From Clarireedia homoeocarpa (taxonomy: Eukaryota; Ascomycota; Leotiomycetes; Helotiales; Rutstroemiaceae), in assembly GCA_001465935.1 (NCBI GenBank), contig LNKV01000020.1:81106-145105 (forward strand): a stretch of 64,000 bases of DNA. Direction: 5' to 3'. The position numbers and the translations under genes are program-made. Position 1 is the stretch's first letter. Each line of letters starts with the position of its first letter. The notes under the pieces are model-generated. The model had not been told where the DNA came from. It saw nothing but the letters and a program-made list of their open reading frames with translations, and ran no database searches. Below are positions 23,218-34,498 of this stretch, one piece after another.

Positions 23218-24108
23218 AGCCACCTCTCCAAGGCTAAATCTTGGCCTCGTCTGGAATGTAAGGGTTAGAAATTCACCTGATTCTGCCTGCCCAGTCTCAT
23301 TGCGCAGTGCTTGTCCAATCCGAAAATCCTCGACGCGGCTTTGTCCCGAAAATCCTACAGGATAACATCAGACCTCTCCTTCCACTCTCTGGACCAGACC
23401 TCTGCCGCGCACAGACTCATCTTCTGACAATTCTGACAAGCCCGTCTCTACTTTTGTACCTGCTTACCTATCCTATCCTATCCTATCCTATCCTGTCCAC
23501 TATCCACTCTATTCTTTCGAACCTGTGTACAAACTTCTTTCGAACCTGTGTACAAAGTATACGCAAAAACAACGGTAGCTGGGATACAATTCGAAATCGC
23601 TTCTTTCACCACCAAACATCCTACAACTGCCGGCCACCTCTGCGATCCATCTACTCTGCTATTGCTTTTCCTCCGAATACATACATACCACTCACTCACT
23701 ACCCACCCGCACCCATAATCATTCACCATCCAATCACTTTCCCTCGATTCCTCTCCTCTCCTCTTCATAGACCATTCTTCTCCTTTCACCAATTTTCTCC
23801 ACCCACTCACCTCGACCGCGCGAATCAGAACGTCCTTTACAAATGATCGTCTAGCCAAACTAGTTTCTTGTCCCTGCGAACTTGCGTACACAATTCGAGA
23901 AAATCCCCTTGCGACCGTGCGCCTTGCAACTCTCCTCTCGAAACTTATCTCGACAAACTAAAACGTCGAGGGGATCGACTCTGCCAATTCATGTTAAGCC
24001 GCACGTCGACGTCCGTGATATTCGAGGAGGAAGTGTTCCTGCAGCAGAAATAAGGGTAAACCACTTCAGGGAACTTGTCGAACCGTCTCTGCTCGACACA
24101 TTAATATT

Positions 24109-24136
24109 CCCCCCCCCTCCCCCCCCCCCCCCCCCC
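24109..24136. repeat. Poly-C tract just before the RhoGAP start codon
   Basis: Nine C, one T, then 18 C, followed by ATC and the ATG at 24140. It lies in the presumed 5' leader, so its length may vary and could affect start-codon recognition. Confidence 0.85.
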
Positions 24137-24139
24137 ATC

Positions 24140-27100
24140 ATGGATTCGCCGGGCGATTCGTATTTGGATTCTCCTATGGACGGGGACGATGTGGCCTACC
24201 CGTGTAAAGGTTGTGGTGATGTGAGTGTCCCAGCGCTGAGCAAGTCTGGTTGACAGATCCCACTGACGATTGTTCTCTTTGCACAGATCCTCGAGGAAGG
24301 AAAAGCCTTCGAACTTGGTGAGTTGTGATCCAATCTACTCTTATAATATGCGCTACGTTGTTTTATTTGATTCGAGCTTCGAGTTGCACATCGGTCTCCG
24401 AGAATGCAAATGCGATGAATCCTCCGACCTCAAATTTTAACCAAAACTAACGATCCTGCAGCTGGCAATCGATGGCATTTGAATTGCTTCCGATGCAATA
24501 CCTGCGGAACCCTCCTCGACTCGGACGCAAACCTGCTCCTCCTAGGTGATGGATCACTTATCTGCAATAATTGCACATATAGCTGCAGTGCCTGCAATAA
24601 TAAAATCGAAGACCTCGCTATTCTCACTGGTGACCAAGCATTTTGTGCGACATGCTTTCGATGCAGGAACTGCAAACGTAAGATTGAAAACCTTCGATAT
24701 GCGCGAACGTCTCAAGGAATCTTTTGTATGACTTGTCACGAATCACTCATGGCTAGAAGGCGAAAGAAGTCGAGAGCTGCCGCAAACGCAAAGAAAAAAG
24801 ATGATCAGTCTCCCATGCTAGTTGACAAATCCTTGCCCGCCCTCCCACCCAACGCAGTCCCATCCAGCACCTTTTCCCCCGAACGTGAAAGCCCCGATCC
24901 GCTCAATGGTGACAACCCCACCGAATTGTCCCCGAGACCTCGTCCAACATACAATCCAACAGATTCGTCGTCGAGGAGCAGTTCTCGAAGACCCCGCGAC
25001 GATAACTCTCAACGAACATCGACAGAGACGCCGAACAGAGATGGCTTGACTCTCCCCACAACAACATATCGCAGCAATAGGTACTCAGGGATCTCTCAGA
25101 TATCAGCTGAGACCGGAGGCGGTGATGCAGAAAGCTTCTTTATACCCCTCGCTCTAGACCACAGCCCCGCACCAACGTTAACACCAAGATCGGCGTCGGG
25201 AACATGGGACTCAAAGAAGAACAAGGAGAATAAGGCTCCAGAAAGGGATTATTTTGGTACAAAAGATAATGGACGAAATTCAGTCGAACCACCGCCTCGA
25301 TCGAGGGATGTAAGCTCATCATCTACGCCACACATTGCGTTTCAGGAGAAAGGCCGTCAGCCATCCTTGGAAGAGACTCTACAGATCAGGGAAAGTTTAC
25401 GCAGGGCTGCAAATGGTACTGCGACATCTAGTAAAGTATCGTCGCCCACAGTTGAAGAAGATGACACCATGTTACAGCACGCAAATTCTACAGCTGGAGG
25501 TAATGACAGCGGAAAGACCCAATCATCGAATGAGAAGTTTAGGTTGGGCGATGTTCCCAAGGGAAAACGTTCTGGATCTTCGAGGGCTGGCTCGCAGTCA
25601 GACATGACTGGCAGCGAGAGCAGTGCTGCCAGATCAGTGTTGACTAACATACCACCAAGAGTAGACAGCAACATGGCCCGAACGGATTCCCCCAAACCAC
25701 TGGTACCAGCAGAGCAGAGCACTCCGATATCTTCACAGGAGTCCCGGTCTAGAGATAGCGAGAATACCACCATTAAAAGGGTTGATTCTGAAAGCTCTAA
25801 AGTTTCGATACCTCGTAAGGAAGTAGCTTCGGGGACCACCAAAAGTACCGCTAGTGCAATGAGCTCATCCTCTGGGACAGATACTTCTCCAGATACCGAA
25901 ACATCCTCGGACGCGTCTGGCCTTACTCCAACTGTAAATGGCAAGTCAATATCTGGCCCGCTCATGCAATCGCCAATGGATGATTCTATGGTACCTCCAA
26001 GCAGAAGTGCAACTCGACCAGCGCCGCCAGAACAGAAATTGAGTAATACGTTCATGACCCCAAGAGCGCCTCCTGCACCACCGTCAGGCTCTACACATAC
26101 ACCTGGCAAGGAATCAACTTCATCAAACGGTGCACCTGCGTCTCCTAAGTTACCAAGACACAGTACTGGTGGTGATTTGACTATGGATGAGGATATGGCA
26201 AGAATATTCGGTGGTGACGAAGGGTCACAGTCTATCATTCGACGAGTGTCCAATGCTGTACGGCATGTTAGGAATACTAGCAGTGAGGCAAGCACCTCTG
26301 TTCGGGGAGGACATGGGAGGAGCTTTAGCGAGACTACAGCACGCACACCTCAATCACCACATTGGCCAAAGACACCAATCCTTGAAGATACTAATGCTAT
26401 AGCCCGGGAAATTAGCAGTCCAATATCCGTCCACTCACCAGTTTCGACGGATGACCCAGCTTTGTTGAAGCGACAGCTCCGAAATTCAGAACAAAGGGTT
26501 GCGGAGCTTGAAAGACAATTTGTAAACGAGAAGGATCTCAAATCCCTCAACAAAAAATTAATTGAAAAGAGAAAGACAGTCTCGGTTCTCGACTCCCAAA
26601 CAGAACTTATGATACGTCAACTAGAAGTTTTGGCTGGATATGTGGAGCGCGCGAAAGATTCGAAAGAACCAATAAACATTGCTGACTTGGAAGATTCGGC
26701 GATCAAAGAGTTCGTTCAAAAATTAGAACGCTTGAAGCAGTCTATGGCCGGTTCAATTGAACAACTTTATGAGGAACGTAACGAACTTCTAGAAGAGAAA
26801 AACCAAATCATCGCCGATCGAGATAGAGCTTTGATTGAATTTGAACAACTGTCATCCAAGAATGCTCAATTGGCCGATATGAACAACGATCTTACACATC
26901 AAATCCAGGAGCGCTTCAAATCAGCAAATACTACTAGTACGGAAAGCCCACGGCCACCAACGAACGGTCTGGGAATCTATAGCCACCACAACAAGGACAA
27001 ATCTAACGTCTCGATCAATCTGGATGATTCAAGTCTCCGTCCGTCAAACAGCTCCACAGTGTTTGGCTCTGTTAACAGCTACCCTCATGCTATGGAACAG

Positions 27101-28184
27101 GATCCAAATATCGAACAAGGCGCCACAGTCTTATCGGCCCCTCATGTCGTCAACATCCGTAAAGGCCAAGCGAAGAAATTCAACTGGAAGAAGGGTGGGC
27201 AGACGGTGGCTAAGGGTGTGACTAAAGGCTTCAAAGGCGCTTTCTCTAGTGTTGGACAAGAGCGACAAAATCAATGGCCTGGTCAAACTGGGGATAGTAT
27301 TGGAATGCCTTATAATATGACAATGGTGCCAATGGAACCTCCTGCTCCATCTGCACCTGGAAACAACTTACCTCGATCAACATCGAATAACCCTGCGCAC
27401 CAAGGATTCGGTATATTCAAGAAAACACCAAATATGCCAAAATCGATGTCTAGTGGCAACATCCTAGCTGCAGAAAGCCCATCGGTTTTATTTGGCTCTG
27501 ACCTTGTCGAAAGAGCTGAGTATGAGCGTCGTCAAATTCCCAGTGTGGTCACTCGTTGTATAGAAGAGGTTGAATTACGTGGAATGAACGTCGAAGGTAT
27601 CTATCGAAAAGGTGGAGGCAGTGGTCAAATTAAGGTCATTCAAGAAGGGTTTGATAAGACGGATGATTATGATATCTCGGATCCTGATCTGGATATTACT
27701 GCTGTTACCAGTGTTTTGAAACAGTACTTCCGGAAATTGCCAGTACCACTCTTGACATTTGATATTTATGATCGCGTTCTGGAATCTACCTGTGAGTTTA
27801 TGATATCTATATAAGGTTTCCGGTTTATGCTAATCTCCCTCTAGTAATCGAGGATTCTGCCGAGCGCTGTACGCATCTACGAACCACAATCAACACGTTA
27901 CCACCAAAACATCGTGATTGTCTCGAATTTTTAGTCTTCCACCTTGCCCGTGTAGCACGACGAGAAAGCGAGAACCTGGTACGTCCCTCCTTACCTATCA
28001 AACAATGATGATTTCCAATTTGCTAACACAAAATTAGATGACACCCAAGAACCTAGCTGTCGTCTTCGCACCCACAATCATGCGAGAGCACAGTATAGAA
28101 CGTGAAATGACGGATATGCATGCGAAAAACATTGCGGTGCAATTCATTATTGAGAATAGTCATGATATTTTTGGTGTTGCTTAA
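24140..28184 (+). CDS. LIM-domain Rho GTPase-activating protein (Rga/Dbm1 type)
   Basis: Five exons: 24140-24220, 24287-24317, 24462-27791, 27845-27978 and 28038-28184. All introns are GT-AG and phases agree, giving 1240 residues. The N-terminus has two LIM zinc-binding domains: CKGCGD, then WHLNCFRCNTCG and ICNNC, followed by CSACNNK...FCATCFRCRNCKRK and FCMTCH. A long Ser-rich disordered region follows. Residues about 703-858 form a coiled coil (LKRQLRNSEQRVAELERQF). The RhoGAP domain is at about 1046-1240 with the arginine finger in EGIYRKGGG near residue 1083 and the terminal helices FLVFHLARV and NLAVVFAPTIM. This matches yeast Rga1/Rga2 and related fungal proteins, which switch off Cdc42/Rho GTPases at sites of polarised growth. 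Exons 1 and 2 are needed for LIM 1. The start ATG stands three bases after a poly-C run. Confidence 0.93.
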
Positions 28185-28472
28185 GGCTGGGTACGGGAGG
28201 GGGGGTGTTGCTTGCGGACTTGCTTTAACTTTACCTATGGGTGTTATGAATTTTTTTGGGAATAGAGCGGGAAGGGGTAAGGGAACTAAGAAAAAAGAAA
28301 GTCGACTTATATGCTTGCATATTTTATCCCTCCCTGTCTCCCTCTCTCTTTCTCTCTTCTTTTTACTTACTGGCATGCATGATACAATTGAGAAAGCTTG
28401 CTCAATTCCGATCGATATCCTATTGTTGTACATTTTTTCTTCTCGTCCCGCTTTTTGGTTTTTGTTTTCTCG

Positions 28473-28532
<60 letters not shown>

Positions 28533-29687
28533 CGAGATTGTTTTTGCATTAAACGCTACTGGCCAAAATTTTGATGGGCTGTGGGAGGGTCTACTTTTTT
28601 TCTTGACTGGGTAGGATAGGCTGGAAAGGAAGGAGGAAGGGTAAGGGGGAGAGAGAGGATGGGCGGATGGGCGTTTGGAGAATTTTTGGGTTTTTGTTTG
28701 TTTGTTGTTGGTGGTTGTCGGTGGTTGTTGGTGATTGTTGGTGGTTGGTGGTTGGTGGTTGGTGGTTGGTGGTTGGTGGTTGGTGGTGGTCAGTTGAGAA
28801 GTGTGTTTTTACTCTCTTTTCTCCTTGAAAGCTCTCTTTGAAAATGGATGGGCATATAAGGGGGGAGGGGAAGAGAGAGATGGAGACACAGGGGCTGGGG
28901 GGATAAGGATGGAGATGATGTAGAAAAGAGGAGAGGAGAGGAAAGGAGAAGAAAGGAGAATGAAAAGAGAGGTCAGAAGAGAGATATAGAAAGTGAGATG
29001 AATAAATAAAAAGTAAAAAGATTAAAAACTTGAATATTGATAAACTTGTACAATTATCCTTTACAGTATTAGTGATTAATTAATTCAATCAATCAAAAAG
29101 AATTCTATTTATATATTTATATATTTAGTTATTATTCTTTTACTTTACTTGACTTGATCTATTTTATTTTGTTTCTCTTCTCTCTTCTCCACCCAAAAAC
29201 AAAATCTAAAAACCGAACCGAACCGAACCGAACCGAACCGAACGGTCCGTACCAAAGCAAGTCAAGTCACCAAAGCAAAGAAAAGCAAAGCAAAGTAATG
29301 AAATATATATATACAAACAAACAAAAATTTTAATTCAAATAACCGCCCCCCCCCCCAAAATATTTCCCTCCTTTGAAATGAAAGCTCCTTTTTTTTTTTT
29401 TGATGGTAAAGAATAATATATCATATCATATCAATTGCTAAAGTGGGAATCTAGTATAGTATAGTATAGTATATGATGGAATCGACGGAGTGATTGATGG
29501 GTGGAAAGTAGAAGGAGAGGGGGGGAAAGCACCTAAAAACACCATCCATCATCCATATCCGTATCCGTATCTACATCCATAGACCGATGAACAACCAAAT
29601 GAATAAACAAATAGCCACCCCCATTCCCTCGTCTCTACAACAAAGAACACCACTCCCCCGCCCCTCCTCCCCCACCCCTCCTCTCCC
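28185..29687. other. Convergent intergenic region full of simple repeats
   Basis: 3' flanks of the RhoGAP and SNF2 genes. It contains (GATT)15 at 28473-28532, GGTTGGT runs near 28740-28785, GA-rich DNA near 28860-28990, (ACCGA) copies near 29211-29243, a run of 13 C near 29344 and (GTATA)n near 29453-29471. No gene. Confidence 0.65.
28473..28532. repeat. (GATT)15 microsatellite
   Basis: Perfect tetranucleotide repeat downstream of the RhoGAP gene; a shorter run of the same motif is at 21071-21099. Confidence 0.95.
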
Positions 29688-32600
29688 CTACCTCCTAAAC
29701 AAATCCTTTAACTCCTCCAACCTCCTCCTCGCTGCCTCCTTCTTATCCAACCGCCCTCCGCCCCCCTCATTCCCATCCATACTCAAACTCGCCAACTTCT
29801 TCTTCTTATCCTGAATACTCAACATCTTCTCCTCAAAGCTCCCCCTCATCACATACCTTACTGTCGTGACCTCTCTCTTCTGCCCCAGCCTATGCACACG
29901 ATCAACCGCCTGCGCCTCCGCCGCCGGATTGTACTGCGGCTCCATGACGTAGACTTTACTTGCAGCGGTGAGATTCAGCCCGAGACCGCCGGCAGTGATG
30001 GAGACGAGGATGACGAGGATCGATGGATCCTCGCGGAATTGGGTCATGGCGGCCCCGCGGGCGGTGCGCGACATTTTGCCGTCAAGGCGCGTGTATGGAA
30101 TCGAGTGCTGGGTAAGAGCGAGTTGGATGAGGTCAAGGTGGGAGGTCCAGCCGGAGAAGACAACGCTTTTGATGGGGGGTTCGTGGGGCATTTGTTCCGA
30201 TTCGAGTTTGGAGCGCATGAGGTCGTCGAGGAGGGCTTTGGTTTTGGTGTGCGGACCACTGTAATTGGAAAGGTCTTTGACTTGTTTGCCGGAATCTTTG
30301 GCTTTGATTCGGGAATCTTCGTCATCGTCTATGGCACCTTGTTTAAGAGGGAAGTAGGTGAGTGAAATGTGCTGATGGCATGTAGGGCATTCGACTAAGC
30401 CTGATCCCAGAGCGACTCCTTCCATCTGTGCTTTGTAGTTATCAATACATCCGTTGCAGATGATATGAAAGCAAGATGTCATGTAGCCGATTACCTCGTC
30501 CTTGGGCTCAGCATCAGAATCCACAACCTCACGAGGTCCAATCTTGCGATTGCACATTAGACACGCGTCAGCGTTTGTTTCTTTCATCAATTTGTACATG
30601 TCATACGCTTGTCTTGGAGATAACCCATCATGGTCTTCGAAGTCATCACCGTCGAGATCAATAGCAGAATCCTTGCTTAGCCCGCTCATAACCTTCAAAT
30701 CCTCCTCGGACAACAAATCTTTGCCATGAGCACAGACAAGTCGAAGGCGCAAGATAGATTGGAGAATGTGAACATAAGTCTTTCCACCCAAACTACTTTC
30801 CTGTTGACTTGTAATGACCTTGATTCTGTCGCTGGCATTCTTTGCGAAAATATCATATACGGCGCGTTCTTCGTCACTGAAATCGAGCTTGACGAGGTGA
30901 TCACGACGCTTAGGAAGATCAATCTTGTCTTTGAGTCGCCGCAGTGTGATACTATCAACCAATAGACGAAGCTTTGGAATGATCTCAGGGTCGCAGACCT
31001 TGAACGGAGACAGAATATACTGGCTGAATCCGCTGCCATCAAATGGTTTAAAGCGAAGGAACGTGATTAACGCACCCAAATCCTCCAGTCTGTTCTGGAC
31101 CGGTGTACCTGTGCAAGCCCATCTCCGTTGTGCCGATAGTCTACAAATGGCTTTAAATTGTAGAGTAGACTGTTCCCGAATCATATGTGCTTCATCAAGG
31201 ACTATCCTGAACCAATTCATCTCCTCAAGAGGATAATTACCCTTCTTTTGCTTGTTTCTAAAATTGAACTCACTGGCCACAGATCCGTACGTCGTAATAA
31301 TGATATCGTACTCGGCAAGCTTTTTGACGTCCTTGATACGACTAGTGCCATGATAGACATAATACTTTAGTGAGCCAGGTTTGGTATGCTGCTTGATCTG
31401 CTCTTCCCAATTTGCAACGACGCTCAAAGGAGCGACCAGTAGCGTGGTCTTGCAATTCAGAGCAAGAGGAGCTGGTTCAACTTTTGGCTGAGTAGGGTTC
31501 TTGCTAGCGGCCTTTGACTTTGGTGGCTCTCTCTCCTCTGGCTGTGATGGTGTCAATTTTGCCCATTCCCTTGCATCGTCAAGAGTGGTAGCAATAACAG
31601 ATAGAGTAGTTAGAGTTTTGCCGAGTCCCATCATATCAGCAAGTATACCGCCAAGAACTTGAGGAGGACTCTTGCGCTCCTGATCCCCTGTGATGACGTT
31701 ATAATATGACCTCTGTCCGTTGTTTCCAAAGACAACCCTCCAAAGCGAGTTGTTAGACTTCTCATCTTTTCCATAATCATGTTCTTTCTCTCTATTCGTC
31801 ATAAAGTACAGACCCTGTTTCTGATGTTTAAGCAACTCCGTGGTAATTAAAGGACTGGGATCTATTTCTGGTAAGTTCTCAGATTTCTGCAACGAATCGA
31901 AGACACCCAAGACATCGTTTCGAATTTCTTCTGTAGTCCGGACTGGACCTTGAGGACGCGATGCATAAGATGAATATGGCCGCGCGGGTTGAGAAGGCCG
32001 TTGCATCTTCTCTATAGCATGCGGGTTGTACAACTCCACCCCTGCCTCAACAAAGAGTGGTGTCCGTAGCCATACTTGCTTCTGTGAAAGATGTCGACCA
32101 ACAGGAATAGCATACTTTTTAGGTCCATAGAGGTTAACGTCTAAACCGTACCGTACAGAGACAGGGGAGCCAGGTGGCTCATCGTCAGGTTTTTTGGGTC
32201 TTGTAAGAATTCGTGCAGTGGTCCTGATGCCATACTGTGAGTCAAGGAGAGGGGCAAGACCGAGGGCTGTGTTGACATCAATGCAACCTATTATTTCTCG
32301 TGTACTATCAGCGGCATGAATTACAGTCGTCTTCTGCCCATACGGTCTCCTCAGAACAATCTTCACCTGCGGCCAGTACCCAGGTTGAAAGGCTTGTTGT
32401 CCAGGCTTCGGTGTCGGCACCTTAAAGGCATTAATATCTGCACCTTCGATGCGCCCATAGCAGACCTCCTTGCTCTGCTCATCGCCTATGACCTGTACGT
32501 CTTCATCGTCAACGGTAGATAAATCGTGGACTTGTTTCCCGGTGCCTTCTTTTTGTCCCTCTGCCCTTTGCTCTTTGATATAATGTCCGAAAGTTCCCCC

Positions 32601-33203
32601 GCTTGCACTACCATGGAACTGCGATCTGCTGCCCTCTCCACTTGGGTCTTCACATTTCCGGCGTTTTTGAGGTACCATATCGCGATCTGTGACATTGTGC
32701 ATGCGATCCACAAAACTTGCCATGCCCTGCATCTGTCCGTTTCCGTATTGTGCAAATCCATGTTTCCTGTCAGGAGGGGCATCATTCGAAACTGATGTAG
32801 CAGCTGTAGCGGCGGTCGCAGAGGAGTCACACGGGCTGGAAAACTCGAAGATAGGCTGAGAAGGCGTTGGTCTGGCGGCGAATTTGGGTTGTCCAAAAGC
32901 GTGTGAGCTTGATCCATTTTGTGCACCTCGAGGGTTCAGCAATGCGGCCGGGTCATATGCAGGAAGACGGGGGTGTTTGTTCGAATGATCGTTTAGGTTC
33001 TGGGTATTCGTGGGGCGCGAATTCACTGACTTCGATGGTCCATAGCCTTGTGCAACACAGTCGTAAGTATTGACTCTTTTATCGTCGGGATATTCTGGCC
33101 GTAGGTCTGAACTTCCAGATCGATTTTCCAGGCGCGAATTTATGGATTCTCCGTTGGCGTATATAGGGAATTTACCAGTGGAATTATTGTTGCAAGACTC
33201 CAT
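29688..33203 (-). CDS. SNF2-family ATPase with RING finger (Rad5/HLTF type)
   Basis: Single exon, 1171 residues, started at the ATG at 33203 (the codon before it is GTG). After a disordered N-terminus of about 240 residues, a segment near 240-370 has HIRAN-like features (IIGCIDVNTALGLAPLLDS); this part is tentative. The split SNF2 motor follows: GILADMMGLGKT near 521, VLDEAH near 669, TGTPVQNR, and the C-terminal helicase lobe near 1007-1128 (VSITAGGLGLNLTAA, DRVHRLGQ). A C3HC4-type RING (CLMCNRKIG ... CFHIICNGCIDNY ... CPTCHQH) sits between the lobes near 881-943. This layout is that of Rad5, Rad16 and HLTF/SMARCA3, which combine DNA translocation with ubiquitin ligase activity in repair or chromatin control. 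Which of these it is cannot be settled from sequence alone. It ends in a basic helix (KKEAARRRLEELKDLF). Confidence 0.93.
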   Translation of the reverse strand: MESCNNNSTGKFPIYANGESINSRLENRSGSSDLRPEYPDDKRVNTYDCVAQGYGPSKSVNSRPTNTQNLNDHSNKHPRLPAYDPAALLNPRGAQNGSSSHAFGQPKFAARPTPSQPIFEFSSPCDSSATAATAATSVSNDAPPDRKHGFAQYGNGQMQGMASFVDRMHNVTDRDMVPQKRRKCEDPSGEGSRSQFHGSASGGTFGHYIKEQRAEGQKEGTGKQVHDLSTVDDEDVQVIGDEQSKEVCYGRIEGADINAFKVPTPKPGQQAFQPGYWPQVKIVLRRPYGQKTTVIHAADSTREIIGCIDVNTALGLAPLLDSQYGIRTTARILTRPKKPDDEPPGSPVSVRYGLDVNLYGPKKYAIPVGRHLSQKQVWLRTPLFVEAGVELYNPHAIEKMQRPSQPARPYSSYASRPQGPVRTTEEIRNDVLGVFDSLQKSENLPEIDPSPLITTELLKHQKQGLYFMTNREKEHDYGKDEKSNNSLWRVVFGNNGQRSYYNVITGDQERKSPPQVLGGILADMMGLGKTLTTLSVIATTLDDAREWAKLTPSQPEEREPPKSKAASKNPTQPKVEPAPLALNCKTTLLVAPLSVVANWEEQIKQHTKPGSLKYYVYHGTSRIKDVKKLAEYDIIITTYGSVASEFNFRNKQKKGNYPLEEMNWFRIVLDEAHMIREQSTLQFKAICRLSAQRRWACTGTPVQNRLEDLGALITFLRFKPFDGSGFSQYILSPFKVCDPEIIPKLRLLVDSITLRRLKDKIDLPKRRDHLVKLDFSDEERAVYDIFAKNASDRIKVITSQQESSLGGKTYVHILQSILRLRLVCAHGKDLLSEEDLKVMSGLSKDSAIDLDGDDFEDHDGLSPRQAYDMYKLMKETNADACLMCNRKIGPREVVDSDAEPKDEVIGYMTSCFHIICNGCIDNYKAQMEGVALGSGLVECPTCHQHISLTYFPLKQGAIDDDEDSRIKAKDSGKQVKDLSNYSGPHTKTKALLDDLMRSKLESEQMPHEPPIKSVVFSGWTSHLDLIQLALTQHSIPYTRLDGKMSRTARGAAMTQFREDPSILVILVSITAGGLGLNLTAASKVYVMEPQYNPAAEAQAVDRVHRLGQKREVTTVRYVMRGSFEEKMLSIQDKKKKLASLSMDGNEGGGGRLDKKEAARRRLEELKDLFRR

Positions 33204-34498
33204 CACTACTTCTTATTTTCTCTGAAAGGGCACCGTAAGACGTTTGCACGTCACGGTCGCATGCAGATGTTGTGTCTATCAAGCTTGTGTGCTTCTGTTC
33301 GTACAGTTATCGATGAGGTATCGTGAAAGGAAACCGAGCGCGATAATCCACACAGCAGAGGGGTAAAGGTCAAGGCGGCAAGTCGCATTTGTATGAGATT
33401 TTAGGAAAAAGAAACAGGAGTCCTAATGGATTCATCGATATCGTCGGAATATATTCATCTGGTTGGCTGGCTACTGGCAAGAGTTGTGAGTCTGAGTAGC
33501 AGAGTACGAGTGGGAGTGAGATAAAATTCACTAGGCTGAAAAGAACCAATAACCCGATAGGTAGTAGGTCGATAGCTGCATAGTAGTCTTTTTTGAGCAA
33601 GTAGAGTGAATCAGGAATATATAGAGTGGCACAGAAAGTGTTTACAATTTTTCTTCCAAATTTTGATTGATCGGTGCAAGCCAAGTACTCACAACTTCCC
33701 GGAGATACAATGTAATCATCGGACCTACAGAGGAGAGATACCGAGACGAGACCGTTCGCGTGAGAAATCACAGTCGGAATTCGCCTCATTGGCGAGAAAT
33801 GATACCACCGCTACCAACATACGAAGTATACTCGGGCCAGAGCTGTCGTCTATCAACATTGGTGAATGATTAATAAGCTTACCTACAATCAAGCAAGCAC
33901 GATCGGCATGAAGTTTATGAGAGTAGGAGTTAAGGAAAAGAGACTCTACTACAACTATACGAGTTTTGATTAGGTAAGCAATTACGACTATGCAATCCCG
34001 GTGTTTCCTTGTGCCTCGAGATCAACATTTTTATCTGTTCCTCCTTGTAAGGGACAAAGGCTCGGCTCTCCTATTCGAAAATAGCAAAGATCCGATGCAC
34101 CTCCTGCCTATTCATCTGATTCCCCCGGCTGACAAATACCACTACCGATTTCCAGGGTCGCAGAACCAGAGCAGAAGTATGAGCACGTATTTCGCCATGC
34201 GTAATGCGGAATGCGGAATAAATAGCCTCTTATATTTCTAGGCAAAAGAATCATGTATTCCATCAAAACCATAAACGCCTCATCGCGAACATATGAAGCA
34301 GGCATCAATTGTATCTCGTTTCCCAAAAATATCATGCTTCCCAAACACCATATACGACTACTGTACTGATTCAAGAGATCTCTCCGTTTTCAAGCATTTT
34401 TACGCCAACTATGCATGCCATGCATCCCCAAAGTATAATATACACATATGCATCAAAGTCACTAATCCGTTCTTTTTCCGGCCATTCAGTGAAGCAGC
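33204..34498. other. Intergenic region between two minus-strand genes
   Basis: 1.3 kb with the promoter of the SNF2 gene and the 3' flank of the LSB6-like gene. A 139-codon ATG frame on the minus strand (33370-33789) is hydrophobic without a recognisable domain and is probably chance. Confidence 0.55.

Larger units (their letters stand above)
21045..24139. other. Intergenic region rich in micro- and minisatellites
   Basis: 3.1 kb with (TGAT)n at 21071-21099, (CT)n near 21499-21520, (GGTA)n and (GGAT)n near 21676-21745, (GGCT)n near 21927-21945, several minisatellites (22304-23217), a 16-bp inverted repeat (22559-22619) and a poly-C run before the RhoGAP start. The last 700 bases are pyrimidine-rich and probably hold the promoter and 5' leader of the RhoGAP gene. 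Confidence 0.6.

Noticed and set aside
25357..26346. 329-codon open frame opposite the RhoGAP gene
   Set aside because: Antisense to the Ser-rich disordered part of the RhoGAP protein; Ser codons read backwards avoid stops.
33370..33789. 139-codon hydrophobic ATG frame, minus strand
   Set aside because: No recognisable motif and no splice context. It lies in the SNF2 promoter region and is kept out for lack of support.
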